Assembly (NCBI RefSeq): GCF_036634175.1
Contig: NZ_JAZIFX010000001.1
Location: forward strand, 1,116,001-1,180,000
Origin: Streptomyces sp. P9-A2
Lineage (GTDB): Bacteria; Actinomycetota; Actinomycetes; Streptomycetales; Streptomycetaceae
Length of the DNA: 64,000 nt
Direction: 5' to 3'
Each line of letters opens with the position of its first letter. Positions within the stretch are counted from its first letter, which is position 1. Positions 52,232 to 61,588 of the stretch are shown piece after piece. A program made the position numbers and the translations under genes. Under the pieces are notes generated by a model. That model was not told where the DNA came from. It did no database searches and saw only the letters and a program-made list of their open reading frames with translations.

Positions 52232-53571
52232 CCGGTCGCCTCCACGAGCGGCGGGGCGGCCTCGGCCGCCCGGACCAGACGGACGCGCTCGGCGCGGTTG
52301 TGTCCGACGCGGCGCACCGAAAGCCGCCAGCCGGGCAGTTCCGCGCGGTCGCCGACGGCCGGGATCCGGCCGAGCAGATCGGCGACCAGACCGGCGACGG
52401 TCGCGTAGGGCCCCTCGGGCACGCCGAGGCCTGTGCGGAGCAGAACGTCGACGCGGACGCTGCCGTCGACGTCCCAGGCGGGGCTGCCGTCCTCCGGCGG
52501 GGCGGGGACGGGCTCGGAGGCCTCGCCGAGCAGGTCGTCGTGTTCGTCGAGGACCTCGCCGACGATCTCCTCGACGATGTCCTCCAGGGTGACCACACCG
52601 GCCGTGCCCCCGTACTCGTCGACGACGACCGCGATGGGCTGCCCACTGCGCAGCCGTGCCAGCAGCGGCCGTACGGGCAGGGATTCGGGGACGAGCAGCA
52701 CGGGGCGGGCGATGCCGCCGACGGGGGTGCGCAGCCGGTCGGGCGGGGGCACCGCGAGGGCGTCCTTGAGGTGGACCATGCCGACGACGTCGTCGATCCG
52801 CTCCCGGTAGACGGGGAAGCGGGACAGGCCGGTGGCCCGGGTCAGGTTCACCACGTCCTCGGCGGTCGCGGAGTCCTGCAGGGCGCTGACCTTCACGCGC
52901 GGGGTCATGACGTGCTGCGCGGTCAGTCCGGCCAGGGACAGAGTCCGTACGAAGAGGTCCGCGGTGTCCTGTTCCAGGGTGCCGGCCCGCGCGGAGTGCC
53001 GGGCCAGGGAGACGAGTTCACCGGGGCTGCGAGCGGAGGCCAGTTCCGCGGTGGGCTCGATGCCCAGGGTGCGCACGAGCCGGTTGGCCACGGCGTTGAG
53101 TCCGGCGATGACCGGGCGGAACACGCGGGCGAAGGCATGCTGCGGGCCGGCGACGAACCGCGCGACCTGAAGAGGGCGGGACACCGCCCAGTTCTTGGGC
53201 ACGAGTTCGCCGATGACCATCTGCACGGCGGAGGCCGGCAGCATGCCGATGACCACGGCGACGGTGGAGACCGCGCCGGTGGGGACGCCGATGCCGGTGA
53301 CGGGGCCGTGCAGCAGTTCGGCGAGCGCGGGTTCGGCGAGCATGCCGACGACCAGGGAGGTGAGGGTGATACCGAGCTGGGTGCCGGAAAGCTGGAAGGA
53401 CAGCTCCTTGAGTGACTCGACGACCCGGTGGGCCCGCCGGTCGCCGCCGGCGGCGGCCTGTTCGGCGTCCGGCCTCTCGACGGTGACCAGGCCGAACTCG
53501 GCGGCCACGAAGAACCCGTTGGCGAGAATCAGCAGGAATGCGGCTGCGAGGAGCAGCAGGGGAGTGGTCAT
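52228..53571 (-). CDS. CNNM/CBS/CorC-domain membrane protein (HlyC/CorC family)
   Basis: A 447-residue membrane protein with CNNM (LLLLAAAFLLILANGFFVAAEFGLV at the start), two CBS domains (MTPRVKVSALQD, VVDEYGGTAGVVTLEDIVEE) and a C-terminal CorC_HlyC domain (PGWRLSVRRVGHNRAERV). Full length for the family. It is coupled by ATGA overlap to the next paralogue. Probably a pair in Mg or Co homeostasis. Confidence 0.89.
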   Translation of the reverse strand: MTTPLLLLAAAFLLILANGFFVAAEFGLVTVERPDAEQAAAGGDRRAHRVVESLKELSFQLSGTQLGITLTSLVVGMLAEPALAELLHGPVTGIGVPTGAVSTVAVVIGMLPASAVQMVIGELVPKNWAVSRPLQVARFVAGPQHAFARVFRPVIAGLNAVANRLVRTLGIEPTAELASARSPGELVSLARHSARAGTLEQDTADLFVRTLSLAGLTAQHVMTPRVKVSALQDSATAEDVVNLTRATGLSRFPVYRERIDDVVGMVHLKDALAVPPPDRLRTPVGGIARPVLLVPESLPVRPLLARLRSGQPIAVVVDEYGGTAGVVTLEDIVEEIVGEVLDEHDDLLGEASEPVPAPPEDGSPAWDVDGSVRVDVLLRTGLGVPEGPYATVAGLVADLLGRIPAVGDRAELPGWRLSVRRVGHNRAERVRLVRAAEAAPPLVEATG

Positions 53572-53732
53572 GATGCCGCCGCTTGTGCACGGTCGCGGAC
53601 CTCGGGGAGCGGGTCCGCGCTATGTCGACAGGGGGCGGCGCACGTACTGCAGGACGATCCGTCCATCGCCGGAGAGGGTCACTCCTCGGATAGCTGGAGC
53701 CCCTGGGGCACCGGGCGGGGCGGCAGGGGCGA

Positions 53733-53751
53733 GGGCGCGGTCACCGCGCCC
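53733..53751. terminator. Possible terminator of the rib-his operon
   Basis: GGGCGCGGT and ACCGCGCCC form a perfect 9-bp stem around one base. It lies in the 258-bp gap between the PH-domain gene and the CNNM gene on the same strand. A TTGATTAAT sequence just before it may instead be part of the CNNM promoter. Confidence 0.45.
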
Positions 53752-53829
53752 GTGTCCGACAGATTAATCAAGACAGGGGCGACTGCGGCAGGGTGAACGA
53801 CCCCGAGGTGTCCCTGACGTGTTCCCGGG

Positions 53830-54339
53830 TCAGCCCTGGGAGCTTCCGGGGTCGGTGGTCGTGGTCCGTGCCACGGTGAGCGCCCGCAGGGCCCGCGCGT
53901 CGGCGATGGCGCGCTCCCGGGCAATGCCCGGCTGGATGCCGAGCACCGGCAGGCTGGTCCCGTCACTGAGGTCGAGAAAGACCCAGGGATCACCCGGACG
54001 GAGGTTCACCTGAAGGATCTGGGCCCACTCCAGCCGGCGCCGGGTCACGATGTTGACAATGGTGACGCCCGTCTCGTCGGCGTCGACCCTGGGCCGGGAC
54101 AGCAGGGCCAGGACCCCGGCCAGGAGCGCGGCGGTGAACACGAAGCTGAGGCGCTCGCCCGGGCTGAACTGCTTCAGCAGCAGCCCGATCAGGGAGATGG
54201 CCACGAAGATCGCGACGGCCGCGAAGAGCAGCACCGCGCGGGTGCGGCCCGGCCGGAAGGTGACGGGCAGGGCGGGCAGTCGGTCCGACGGGGCGCCCGG
54301 GGCGGAATCCGGGGTGGTGTCGGGGGTGGGGTCCGGCAT
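53830..54339 (-). CDS. PH-domain membrane protein
   Basis: A 169-residue protein with two membrane helices (TRAVLLFAAVAIFVAISLIGLLL and LSFVFTAALLAGVLALLSRP) and a C-terminal bacterial PH-like domain (RVDADETGVTIVNIVTRRRLEWAQILQV). ATG 54339 is 25 bp after hisG. This gene type follows hisG in Streptomyces, so it is probably co-transcribed with rib-his. Function unknown. Confidence 0.85.
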   Translation of the reverse strand: MPDPTPDTTPDSAPGAPSDRLPALPVTFRPGRTRAVLLFAAVAIFVAISLIGLLLKQFSPGERLSFVFTAALLAGVLALLSRPRVDADETGVTIVNIVTRRRLEWAQILQVNLRPGDPWVFLDLSDGTSLPVLGIQPGIARERAIADARALRALTVARTTTTDPGSSQG

Positions 54340-54364
54340 GGTGCGGCTCCGGGATCGGTCCGGG

Positions 54365-55228
54365 TCAGAGACGGCAGGCGTGGATGGCCGTGGTGAGGAT
54401 GGCGCGGGCGCCGATGTCGTAGAGGTCGTCCATGATCCGCTGGGCCTCCTTGGAGGGGACCATGGCGCGGACGGCGACCCAGCCCTCGTTGTGCAGCGGG
54501 GACACGGTCGGGGACTCCAGGCCGGGGGTCAGTGCGACGGCCTTCTCCAGCTGCTCGACCCGGCAGTCGTAGTCCATCATCACGTAGGTGCGGGCGACGA
54601 GGACGCCCTGGAGGCGCCGCAGGAACTGGCCCACCTTGGACTCGGCGGTGTCGTCGGCCCCGGTCTCGGCGCCGGTGCGGCGGATGACGATGGCCTCGGA
54701 GGTCATGATCGGTTCGCCGATGACCTCCAGGCCCGCGTTGCGCAGGGAGGTGCCGGTCTCGACCACGTCCGCGATGACCTCGGCGACGCCCAGTTCGATG
54801 GCGGTCTCGACGGCTCCGTCGAGGTGGACCACGGAGGCTTCGATGCCCTGCTCGGCGAGGTGCCGCGCGACGATGCCCTCGTAGGAGGTGGCGACCGTGC
54901 TGCCGTTCAGGTCCGCGATGCTCCTGGCGGCGCTGGGCTTGGCGGCGAAACGGAAGGTGGAGCGGGCGAAGCCGAGAGGCAGGATCTCCTCGGCTTCGGC
55001 GCCGGAGTCGATCAGGAGGTCGCGGCCGGTGATGCCGATGTCGAGACGGCCGGACGAGACGTAGATGGCGATGTCGCGGGGGCGGAGGTAGAAGAACTCG
55101 ACCTCGTTGACCGGGTCGACGATCCTCAGTTCCTTCGACTCCCGGCGCTGCTGGTAGCCGGCCTCATGCAGCATCTCCGCCGCAGGGCCTGCCAGTGAAC
55201 CCTTGTTGGGGAGTGCGATGCGCAGCAT
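54365..55228 (-). CDS. hisG: ATP phosphoribosyltransferase, long form
   Basis: A 287-residue enzyme for the first step of histidine synthesis: ATP plus PRPP to phosphoribosyl-ATP. It begins LRIALPNKGSL, with the EADVVETGTSLRNAGL-like PRPP motif near residue 155 (VIADVVETGTSLRNAGLEVI). A C-terminal ACT-like regulatory domain (VSPLHNEGWVAVRAMVP) makes it the long, HisZ-independent form, which is histidine-inhibited. It follows hisE by 64 bp. Confidence 0.95.
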   Translation of the reverse strand: MLRIALPNKGSLAGPAAEMLHEAGYQQRRESKELRIVDPVNEVEFFYLRPRDIAIYVSSGRLDIGITGRDLLIDSGAEAEEILPLGFARSTFRFAAKPSAARSIADLNGSTVATSYEGIVARHLAEQGIEASVVHLDGAVETAIELGVAEVIADVVETGTSLRNAGLEVIGEPIMTSEAIVIRRTGAETGADDTAESKVGQFLRRLQGVLVARTYVMMDYDCRVEQLEKAVALTPGLESPTVSPLHNEGWVAVRAMVPSKEAQRIMDDLYDIGARAILTTAIHACRL

Positions 55229-55292
55229 GAGGTCGGCTTCCTTTGCGGTCCGGCGTTGTCAGGGGTGGTAGGGGTTGTAGGGGTGCCCGCAC

Positions 55293-55565
55293 TCACAGGT
55301 GGGCGTAGACGTCGTCGAGGGAAATGCCCCGGGCGACCATCATCACCTGGACGTGGTAGAGCAGCTGCGAGATCTCCTCGGCGGCCGCTTCCTTGCCCTC
55401 GTGCTCGGCGGCCATCCAGACCTCTGCGGCCTCTTCGACGACCTTCTTGCCGATGGCATGGACGCCCTTTTCCACCAGTTCGGCGGTGCGGGAGGTGGCG
55501 GGGTCGCCGTGTGCGGCCTTGTGCTGGAGCTCGGTGAAGAGCTCCTCGAACGTCTTCTTGGACAT
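55293..55565 (-). CDS. hisE: Phosphoribosyl-ATP pyrophosphatase
   Basis: A 90-residue MazG-fold enzyme for the second step of histidine synthesis. [24 protein letters not shown] has the Glu metal ligands, and [20 protein letters not shown] is the conserved end. ATG 55565 lies 34 bp after ribH on the same strand. The separate HisE and HisI arrangement is usual in actinobacteria. Confidence 0.95.
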   Translation of the reverse strand: MSKKTFEELFTELQHKAAHGDPATSRTAELVEKGVHAIGKKVVEEAAEVWMAAEHEGKEAAAEEISQLLYHVQVMMVARGISLDDVYAHL

Positions 55566-55599
55566 GGTGGTCCTTACCCTACGCGGTGTCGGGGGCTGC

Positions 55600-56085
55600 T
55601 CACCGCCAGGGTTCGGATACCGAACGCAGGGTGGCCGCGGTCGCCACCGCCGCCGTGACCGCCTCGTGTCCCTTGTCCTCGGTGGAGCCGGGCAGTCCGG
55701 CGCGGTCCAGCGCCTGTTCCTCGGTGTCGCAGGTGAGCAGGCCGAAGCCGACGGGCACGCCGGTGTCGGTGCTGACCTGGGTGAGCCCCTGGGTGACGCC
55801 CTGGCACACGTACTCGAAGTGGGGTGTGCCGCCACGGACGACGACGCCGAGGGCGACGACCGCGTCGTAGCCGCGTCCGGCGAGGACCTTGGCCACGACC
55901 GGGAGTTCCCAGCTGCCGGGGACCCGCAGCAGGGTCGGCTCGTCGATGCCGAGGTCGTGCAGGGCGCGCAGGGCGCCGTCGACCAGTCCGTCCATCACCT
56001 TCTCGTGCCACTGTGCCGCGACGACGGCGACACGGAGGTCCCCCACGTTGCGTACGGACAGTTCCGGTGCACCCTTGCCGCTCAC
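55600..56085 (-). CDS. ribH: 6,7-dimethyl-8-ribityllumazine synthase
   Basis: A 161-residue lumazine synthase for the next-to-last step of riboflavin synthesis. [32 protein letters not shown] and [21 protein letters not shown] contain the phosphate- and substrate-binding residues, with the catalytic His in the last. [20 protein letters not shown] completes it. GTG 56085 has GAGGAG four bases upstream. It lies between ribBA and hisE in the rib-his unit. Confidence 0.95.
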   Translation of the reverse strand: MSGKGAPELSVRNVGDLRVAVVAAQWHEKVMDGLVDGALRALHDLGIDEPTLLRVPGSWELPVVAKVLAGRGYDAVVALGVVVRGGTPHFEYVCQGVTQGLTQVSTDTGVPVGFGLLTCDTEEQALDRAGLPGSTEDKGHEAVTAAVATAATLRSVSEPWR

Positions 56086-56173
56086 GTCTCTCCTCGGTGG
56101 TTCTCTTGCCGGCCGCCGGGGGCAGGCTCTCCTGCCGGCTGCCGTGGTGGGTGGTTGTCCCGGGCGGGCGCTG

Positions 56174-57463
56174 TCACTGGTTGCCGCAGGTGGGCACGGT
56201 CGGCGTGTCCAGCCAGGGCAGGTCGTGGCCCATCCGGTCGCGCTTGGTGCGCAGGTAGCGGATGTTGTGCTCGCCGGCGGTGACGGGCATCGGCTCGCGG
56301 CCGGTGACCTCGATGCCGTACCGGACAAGTGCCTGGGACTTGTCGGGGTTGTTGGTCAGCAGGCGGACTCCGCGCACCCCGAGGTCGGCGAGTATCCGCG
56401 CGCCGGCGGCGTAGTCACGGGCGTCGGCGGGCAGGCCGAGTTCGAGGTTGGCGTCGAGGGTGTCGCGTCCGCGTTCCTGGAGTTCGTAGGCGCGCAGCTT
56501 GGACATCAGGCCGATGCCGCGCCCCTCGTGTCCGCGCAGGTAGACGACGACGCCCCGCCCCTCCGCCTGGATGCGGTCCAGGGAGGCGTCCAGCTGGGGG
56601 CCGCAGTCGCAGCGCTGGGAGCCGAAGATGTCGCCGGTGAGGCATTCGGAGTGGACGCGCACGAGGACGTCCCGGCCGTCGCCGATGTCGCCGTGGACGA
56701 GGGCCACGTGTTCGACGCCGTCGACGGTGGAGCGGTAGCCGTAGGCGGTGAACACGCCGTGGGAGGTGGGCAGCCGGACCTCCGCCTCGCGGCGGACGGT
56801 GGGCTCGCAGCTGCGACGGTGGGCGATCAGGTCCTTGATGGAGATGATCGTCAGGCCGTGCTTGCGGGCGAACGGAATCAGTTCGGGCAGGCGCAGCATC
56901 CGGCCGTCCTCGCCCGCGATCTCGACGATGGCTCCGGCCGGGCGCAGTCCCGCGAGGCGGGCGAGGTCGACGGCGGCCTCGGTGTGGCCGTCGCGTTCGA
57001 GTACGCCACCGGAGCGGGCGCGCAGCGGGAAGACGTGGCCGGGGCGGACGAGCTCGGAGGGCTCGGCGGTGCCGCTCGCGAGGAGCTGGAGTGTGGTGGC
57101 CCGGTCGGCGGCCGAGATGCCGGTGCTCACGCCGTGGGCGGCGGACGCGTCGACGGAGACGGTGAAGGCCGTCTTCATCGACTCGGTGTTGTCCTCGACC
57201 ATTTGCGGGAGGCGGAGCCGGTCCAGCTCGTCGCTCTCCATGGGGGCGCAGATCAGTCCGCGGCATTCGCTCATCATGAAGGCGACGATCTCGGGGGTCG
57301 CCTTCTCGGCGGCGACGACGAGGTCGCCCTCGTTCTCGCGGTCCTCGTCGTCGACGACCACGACGGGGCGGCCGGCCGCGATGTCGGCGATGGCCTGTTC
57401 GACCGGGTCGAGCATGAGGTCCTCGGACTTCTCGGTGCTGTAGAGGATCGGTGCCGTGCTCAT
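56174..57463 (-). CDS. ribBA: Bifunctional DHBP synthase / GTP cyclohydrolase II
   Basis: A 429-residue fusion. The N-terminal RibB domain makes dihydroxybutanone phosphate ([14 protein letters not shown] acidic motif near residue 40). The C-terminal RibA domain makes the pyrimidine precursor from GTP. The zinc ligands of RibA are in [18 protein letters not shown], and [10 protein letters not shown] is the GTP loop. ATG 57463 has GGAAGGAG upstream and overlaps the ribM stop by 4 bp. Confidence 0.96.
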   Translation of the reverse strand: MSTAPILYSTEKSEDLMLDPVEQAIADIAAGRPVVVVDDEDRENEGDLVVAAEKATPEIVAFMMSECRGLICAPMESDELDRLRLPQMVEDNTESMKTAFTVSVDASAAHGVSTGISAADRATTLQLLASGTAEPSELVRPGHVFPLRARSGGVLERDGHTEAAVDLARLAGLRPAGAIVEIAGEDGRMLRLPELIPFARKHGLTIISIKDLIAHRRSCEPTVRREAEVRLPTSHGVFTAYGYRSTVDGVEHVALVHGDIGDGRDVLVRVHSECLTGDIFGSQRCDCGPQLDASLDRIQAEGRGVVVYLRGHEGRGIGLMSKLRAYELQERGRDTLDANLELGLPADARDYAAGARILADLGVRGVRLLTNNPDKSQALVRYGIEVTGREPMPVTAGEHNIRYLRTKRDRMGHDLPWLDTPTVPTCGNQ

Positions 57464-58104
57464 GCCGGCGCTCCTTCCAGTGCGGGGTGCGCGTCCTCGC
57501 GGGAGCGCAGCCACCAGTCGCGCAGTCCCCAGAGGACCAGCGCGCCGTAGATGACGTAGACGAAGCCGGAGAAGGCGAAGCCGTTGGCGAAGTTCAGCGG
57601 TACGCCGACGAGGTCGACCAGCAGCCAGGCGAACCAGAACTCGACCATGCCGCGGGCCTGGGCGTACATGGCGACGATGGTGCCGACGAAGATGTAAGCG
57701 TCCGGCCAGGGGTCCCAGGACAGGGACGGGAAGGCGGTGAACAGGCCGCCGACGGCGAGAGTGCCGACGGCCGCCAGGCCGATCAGCGCGCCGCGCTCAC
57801 GCCAGGTGGCGAACCGCACCGCGAGGGAACCGTCCTGCGCCTGCTGCCGGCCGCGGTTCCACTGCCGGAAACCCCACACGGCGACGAGCATCACGACGAT
57901 CTGCTTGCCCGCGCTGCCGGAGAGGTGGGCGGTGGCGAAGGCCGTGAAGAGGATGACGCCCGAGAGGAACTGGGCGGGCCAGGTCCAGATGGAGCGCCGC
58001 CAGCCGAGGGCCAGGGCGGCCAGACCGATCACGTTGCCGATCATGTCCGACCACTTGATGTGCTGGTCGAAGAGGGTGAACGCCTCGGAGTTCAGCCAGT
58101 TCAC
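57460..58104 (-). CDS. ribM: Riboflavin transporter RibM (PnuC-like)
   Basis: A 214-residue PnuC-family membrane protein with about six or seven helices and the motifs [14 protein letters not shown] and [16 protein letters not shown]. It sits between ribE and ribBA, behind an FMN riboswitch, exactly as RibM of S. davawensis (a flavin and roseoflavin importer; known). ATG 58104 overlaps ribE by 4 bp. The alternative, nicotinamide riboside transport, is unlikely in this operon. Confidence 0.92.
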   Translation of the reverse strand: MNWLNSEAFTLFDQHIKWSDMIGNVIGLAALALGWRRSIWTWPAQFLSGVILFTAFATAHLSGSAGKQIVVMLVAVWGFRQWNRGRQQAQDGSLAVRFATWRERGALIGLAAVGTLAVGGLFTAFPSLSWDPWPDAYIFVGTIVAMYAQARGMVEFWFAWLLVDLVGVPLNFANGFAFSGFVYVIYGALVLWGLRDWWLRSREDAHPALEGAPA

Positions 58105-58715
58105 TTGGTGGCCCCCTCACCGGTCGCACGGTCGCCGATCAGCCGCTCGACGTATTTGGCGATGACGTCCACCTCGAGGTTGACCGGGTCGCCGCTCTGC
58201 TTGAGCCCGAGGGTGGTCAGGGCGAGGGTGGTGGGGATCAGACTGACGGTGAAGAAGTCCTGCCCGGCGTCGACGACGGTGAGGCTGATGCCGTCGACCG
58301 TGATGGAGCCCTTCTCCACGACGTAGCGGGAGAGTTCGGCGGGGAGCGAGATCCTGACGATCTCCCAGTTCTCGGACGGCTCGCGCCCGAGGATCCTGCC
58401 GGTGCCGTCGACGTGCCCCTGCACGATGTGGCCACCGAGGCGGGCGCCCAGGGCCATGGGGCGTTCGAGGTTGACGCGGGAGCCGACGGCGAGGGCGCCG
58501 AGGCTGGAGCGGTTCAGGGTCTCGGCCATCACGTCCGCGGTGAACTCGTCACCCTCGTGGTCCACGACGGTGAGGCAGACGCCGTTGACGGCGATCGAGT
58601 CGCCGTGCTTCGCGCCCTCGGTGACGGCGGGGCCGCGCAGCCGGAAACGACAGGCGTCGTCAAGGGTCTCGACGGCGGTGATCTCGCCCAGTTCTTCGAC
58701 GATTCCGGTGAACAC
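58101..58715 (-). CDS. ribE: Riboflavin synthase alpha chain
   Basis: A 204-residue riboflavin synthase with the duplicated barrel. The first half starts FTGIVEELGEI and has VNGVCLTVV; the second repeats as VDGISLTVVDAG. GTG 58715 has AGGAGG nine bases upstream. It is the first gene of the unit and lies about 146 bp after the FMN riboswitch. It overlaps ribM by 4 bp. Confidence 0.95.
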   Translation of the reverse strand: MFTGIVEELGEITAVETLDDACRFRLRGPAVTEGAKHGDSIAVNGVCLTVVDHEGDEFTADVMAETLNRSSLGALAVGSRVNLERPMALGARLGGHIVQGHVDGTGRILGREPSENWEIVRISLPAELSRYVVEKGSITVDGISLTVVDAGQDFFTVSLIPTTLALTTLGLKQSGDPVNLEVDVIAKYVERLIGDRATGEGATK

Positions 58716-58861
58716 TTCCCGGGTCCTCCTGCCTCTTCGGGCACGGACTCCGGGGCTGCCGATGACGGCAGAAGTACGGACGAAGGCACCGTGGGCGACG
58801 CCGGACGGGGTCCGCCACGAGGACGAACCGGTACGGCGGCGCGCATGGATGCTCGCCCGCC

Positions 58862-58988
58862 GCGCACTGCCTCCCATCCGGACTTTAACCGTCGGTCCAG
58901 GAATTTCACCTGGTCAACCGGCCACTGGAAGCGGCCGGGTCGCGGACTGTAACCGCCGGTTCGGACTTTCACCGACCCCGGAGTGCGC
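58862..58988 (-). ncRNA. FMN riboswitch (RFN element)
   Basis: A 127-nt RFN aptamer on the minus strand. The P1 stem pairs GCGCACT with AGTGCGC at the two ends. The conserved blocks GGTCGGTGAAAGTCCG, CGGCGGTTACAGTCCGC, CCAGGTGAAATTCC and GACGGTTAAAGTCCGG are all present in order. It controls the rib operon; FMN should switch it off. A GTCCTC on the transcript (58819-58824 on the plus strand reads GAGGAC) could pair with the GAGGAC of the ribE ribosome site, suggesting translational control. Confidence 0.96.
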
Positions 58989-59456
58989 TGCTGCTGGTAC
59001 AGGGCCAGTGTGCCATGCCCGCCGACCGTCCATACGGGCGCGGGGTGTGGGCTGCCTCACAGAAAGTGACACCGCACGCCGTCACCGCAGGGCGATTCCT
59101 GGAGGACGGCCCGCGATCACCCGGCCGTCGCCCCCTTTCGCGCCCTTGGACGCCAACGGAGCACGCCTGAACACCCCTGGGCTGGTCCATACCTATTGAC
59201 GAAATGGTCTAGTCCTCTTACCGTCTGCTTCAGCCTCCCCAGAGACCGGTCCGGCGGCGGTGACGACGGCCCTTGCCCGCCGCCGGGCCTCACCACCTCA
59301 CCCTCCGGTCCCGCACTCCGGGCCCGCACTCCGGACCGGTTCGCGGTCCCATGTCACGTTCCCGGCGGCGGTTCCGTCCCTCTCCTGATGGACTTGACGA
59401 AGGTGCGCCGACAGGAGTGCCTTCGTCCGACAACAGGACCTGAGGAGCTGAACGGC
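58989..59456. other. Gap between the riboswitch and the NmrA-like gene, with an orphan promoter
   Basis: Some 470 bp. At 59196 it has a chitinase-type promoter but no chitinase gene. The rest is GC-rich, with no coding frame until the NmrA-like gene. Confidence 0.6.
59196..59224 (+). promoter_or_regulatory. Orphan chitinase-type promoter with DasR-like site
   Basis: TTGACG and TACCGT are 17 bp apart, with TGGTCTAGTCCTC (59205-59217) in the spacer. The same 13 bases occur in the chitinase promoter at 43793-43805. In S. coelicolor, by memory, a chitinase gene (chiI) follows ribE here; in this window none does. Confidence 0.75.
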
Positions 59457-60215
59457 ATGACCACGATCCTGGTGACCGGCGGTACGGGAACCCTCGGCCG
59501 GCACGTCGTCGAGCGGTTGCGGACGGGCGCGCAGGAGGTGCGGGTGCTCAGCCGGCACTCCCAGCCGTACGCCGTCGACCTGCGCCGGGGCGGCAGTGCG
59601 CTGGACGCGGCCGTCACTGGGGTGGACACGATCGTCCACTGCGCGAGCGCACCGCGCGGCGGCGACGAGGAGGCCGCGAGGCACCTCGTGACGGCGGCGC
59701 GGCGGGCCGGGGTGGGGCACCTCGTCTACATCTCCATCGTCGGTGTCGACCAAGTGCCGTTCGGCTACTACAGGACCAAGTTCGCGGTGGAGCGGCTGAT
59801 CGAGGAGTCGGGTCTCGGCTGGACCGTGCTCCGTGCGACCCAGTTCCACGACCTGGTGCTCACCCTCCTGCAGGGACTGGGCAAGGCTCCGGTGATGCTG
59901 CTGCCGGCCCGCGTGAAGGACCAGCCGATCGAGGTGACCGAGGTCGCGGACCGGCTGGCGGAGCTGGCCCGGGGCGGGCCCGCGGGGCGCGTCGCGGACA
60001 TGGGCGGGCCGGAGGTGCGCACGCTGGAGTCCCTGGCGCGGTCCTACCTGGAGTCCACGGGCCGCCGCCGCGCGGTGCTCAAGGTGCCCCTCCGGGGCGC
60101 GGCATACCGCGCCTTCCGTGCCGGCGGACATCTCGCCCCGGAGCACGCGGTGGGCAAGGGCACCTTCGAGGAGTTCCTGGCGGCGCGGGCGGAGCGCGTA
60201 CGCGCGGGCAGGTGA
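59457..60215 (+). CDS. NmrA-like NAD(P)-binding protein
   Basis: A 252-residue atypical short-chain dehydrogenase/NmrA-type protein. The N-terminal dinucleotide motif TILVTGGTGTLGRHVV is intact. HLVYISIVGVDQVPFGYYRTKF holds the Tyr-x3-Lys pair (YYRTK). The C-terminal half lacks a clear active site, so it could be an oxidoreductase or a redox sensor. ATG 59457 has GAGGAG upstream; an in-frame ATG at 59388 lacks one. It may be driven by the orphan promoter at 59196. Confidence 0.85.
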   Translation: MTTILVTGGTGTLGRHVVERLRTGAQEVRVLSRHSQPYAVDLRRGGSALDAAVTGVDTIVHCASAPRGGDEEAARHLVTAARRAGVGHLVYISIVGVDQVPFGYYRTKFAVERLIEESGLGWTVLRATQFHDLVLTLLQGLGKAPVMLLPARVKDQPIEVTEVADRLAELARGGPAGRVADMGGPEVRTLESLARSYLESTGRRRAVLKVPLRGAAYRAFRAGGHLAPEHAVGKGTFEEFLAARAERVRAGR

Positions 60216-60302
60216 GCACCTGCCGGGCGAGTGAGCGCGCACCTGGTGAATGAGCCGCCGCGGGCGCAGAGGCGCGTACACGGCGCCGAGGGTGCGTGCG
60301 TG

Positions 60303-61511
60303 TCAGCGGGCGTGGCCCTGCGCGGCCGGGCCGAAGAGTTCGTCCTGGGCATGGCCGCGGGCCGTCAGGAGGGCGCCTCGCAGCACCGCTCCGCCGCCCA
60401 GGACGCTCGCCCGCACCTCGGTGGGCAGCGGTGACATCCGGGCCGTCCGGACCTGCACGCGGGCGGCGAGTTCCTCGCCGCCCGCCTGTCCGATCTCCCC
60501 GCCGAGCACCACGCACCCGGGATCCAGCAGCGCGGCCACCGACGCGACCCCCACGGCGACGCGGTCGGCGAGGGCGTCGAGGAAGCGCGCGTCCGCCGAG
60601 GCCGGTTCCTCGCACGCCCGTGTGGCGGCCGCCCGCACCGCTCCCGCCGCCGCCGGTTCCACTCCCGGCTCGGCCACGACCCCGTACTCCCCCGCCAGTT
60701 CCGCGACCGCCGCCGCCGACACGAGGGAGTGGAAGCCGCCGCCGCAGTCCGTGGCCGACGGCAGTCCGGGCGTGCCCGGTACCGGCAGGAAGCCGATCTC
60801 ACCCGTGCCGCCGGAGGCGCCCCGGCGCAGGGCACCGTCAAGGATCACGGCCGCACCGGTGCCGTGGCCGAGCCACAGCAGGACGAAGGTGTCGCGGTCG
60901 CGGGCGGCTCCGTCGCGTTGCTCGGCCAGGGCGGCGAGGTTGGTCTCGTTCTCCAGTCTGACCCGCGCCTCGGGCAGCCGCTCCTGAAGCGCGGCGACCA
61001 GTCGGCGGTGCCATTTCGGCAGCCCTGTGGAGTCACGCAGTTCGCCGCTCGTGGGGTCGATCAGCCCGGGGGCGCCGACGCCGACGGTGTGCAGCCGGTC
61101 GGCGCCCGCCTCCTTCGAGGTCCGCTCCACCAGGGTCACCGCCCGCTCCACGGCCGGGCCCGTCCCGGCGGCCGGCACGATCGGCGCGTAGGCCTCGGCC
61201 AGGACCGTGCCGACGAGGTCGGACACGACCACGGCGACGCCCTCGGTCCGCACGTCCAGTGCGGCCAGATGTGCCCGGTCGGCGACGATTCCGTACACCT
61301 TCGCGTTCGGTCCGCGCCGCTGCCCTCCGGCCTCCCCCACCACCATGACCAGCCCGGCCGCGGTCAGCCGCTCCACCAGGTCGGCGACGGTCGGCCGGGA
61401 CAACCCGGTCAGCTGCTTCAACTGCCCGGCCGTCAGCGGGCCTTCCTGCTGGAGCAACCGGAGGGCGAGCCGGTCGTTGATGGCTCGCGCAGTGCGCGGG
61501 GATGCGGCCAT
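60303..61511 (-). CDS. ROK-family transcription regulator
   Basis: A 402-residue ROK repressor: an N-terminal winged helix (LTAGQLKQLTGLSRPTVADLVERL, about 26-50) joined to a sugar-kinase-like domain with VGVGAPGLID, NLAALAEQRDG and GTGAAVILDG. The zinc-binding CxCGxxGC motif of ROK kinases is absent, replaced by DCGGGFH, so sugar binding may be altered or lost. It is divergent from the MFS gene. Matches SCO1447-type regulators by memory. Confidence 0.89.
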   Translation of the reverse strand: MAASPRTARAINDRLALRLLQQEGPLTAGQLKQLTGLSRPTVADLVERLTAAGLVMVVGEAGGQRRGPNAKVYGIVADRAHLAALDVRTEGVAVVVSDLVGTVLAEAYAPIVPAAGTGPAVERAVTLVERTSKEAGADRLHTVGVGAPGLIDPTSGELRDSTGLPKWHRRLVAALQERLPEARVRLENETNLAALAEQRDGAARDRDTFVLLWLGHGTGAAVILDGALRRGASGGTGEIGFLPVPGTPGLPSATDCGGGFHSLVSAAAVAELAGEYGVVAEPGVEPAAAGAVRAAATRACEEPASADARFLDALADRVAVGVASVAALLDPGCVVLGGEIGQAGGEELAARVQVRTARMSPLPTEVRASVLGGGAVLRGALLTARGHAQDELFGPAAQGHAR

Positions 61512-61588
61512 GGCGTGATCCTTCCAGATCGGCGGTCCGCCGACGGAGGGCGGTCGGCAACAGTGACGGCAGCAGGACCGGACCGGCT

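Noticed and set aside
53572..53829. Hidden gene in the gap between the PH-domain and CNNM genes
   Set aside because: Only short frames without ribosome sites; a hairpin at 53733 and likely promoter sequence explain the gap.
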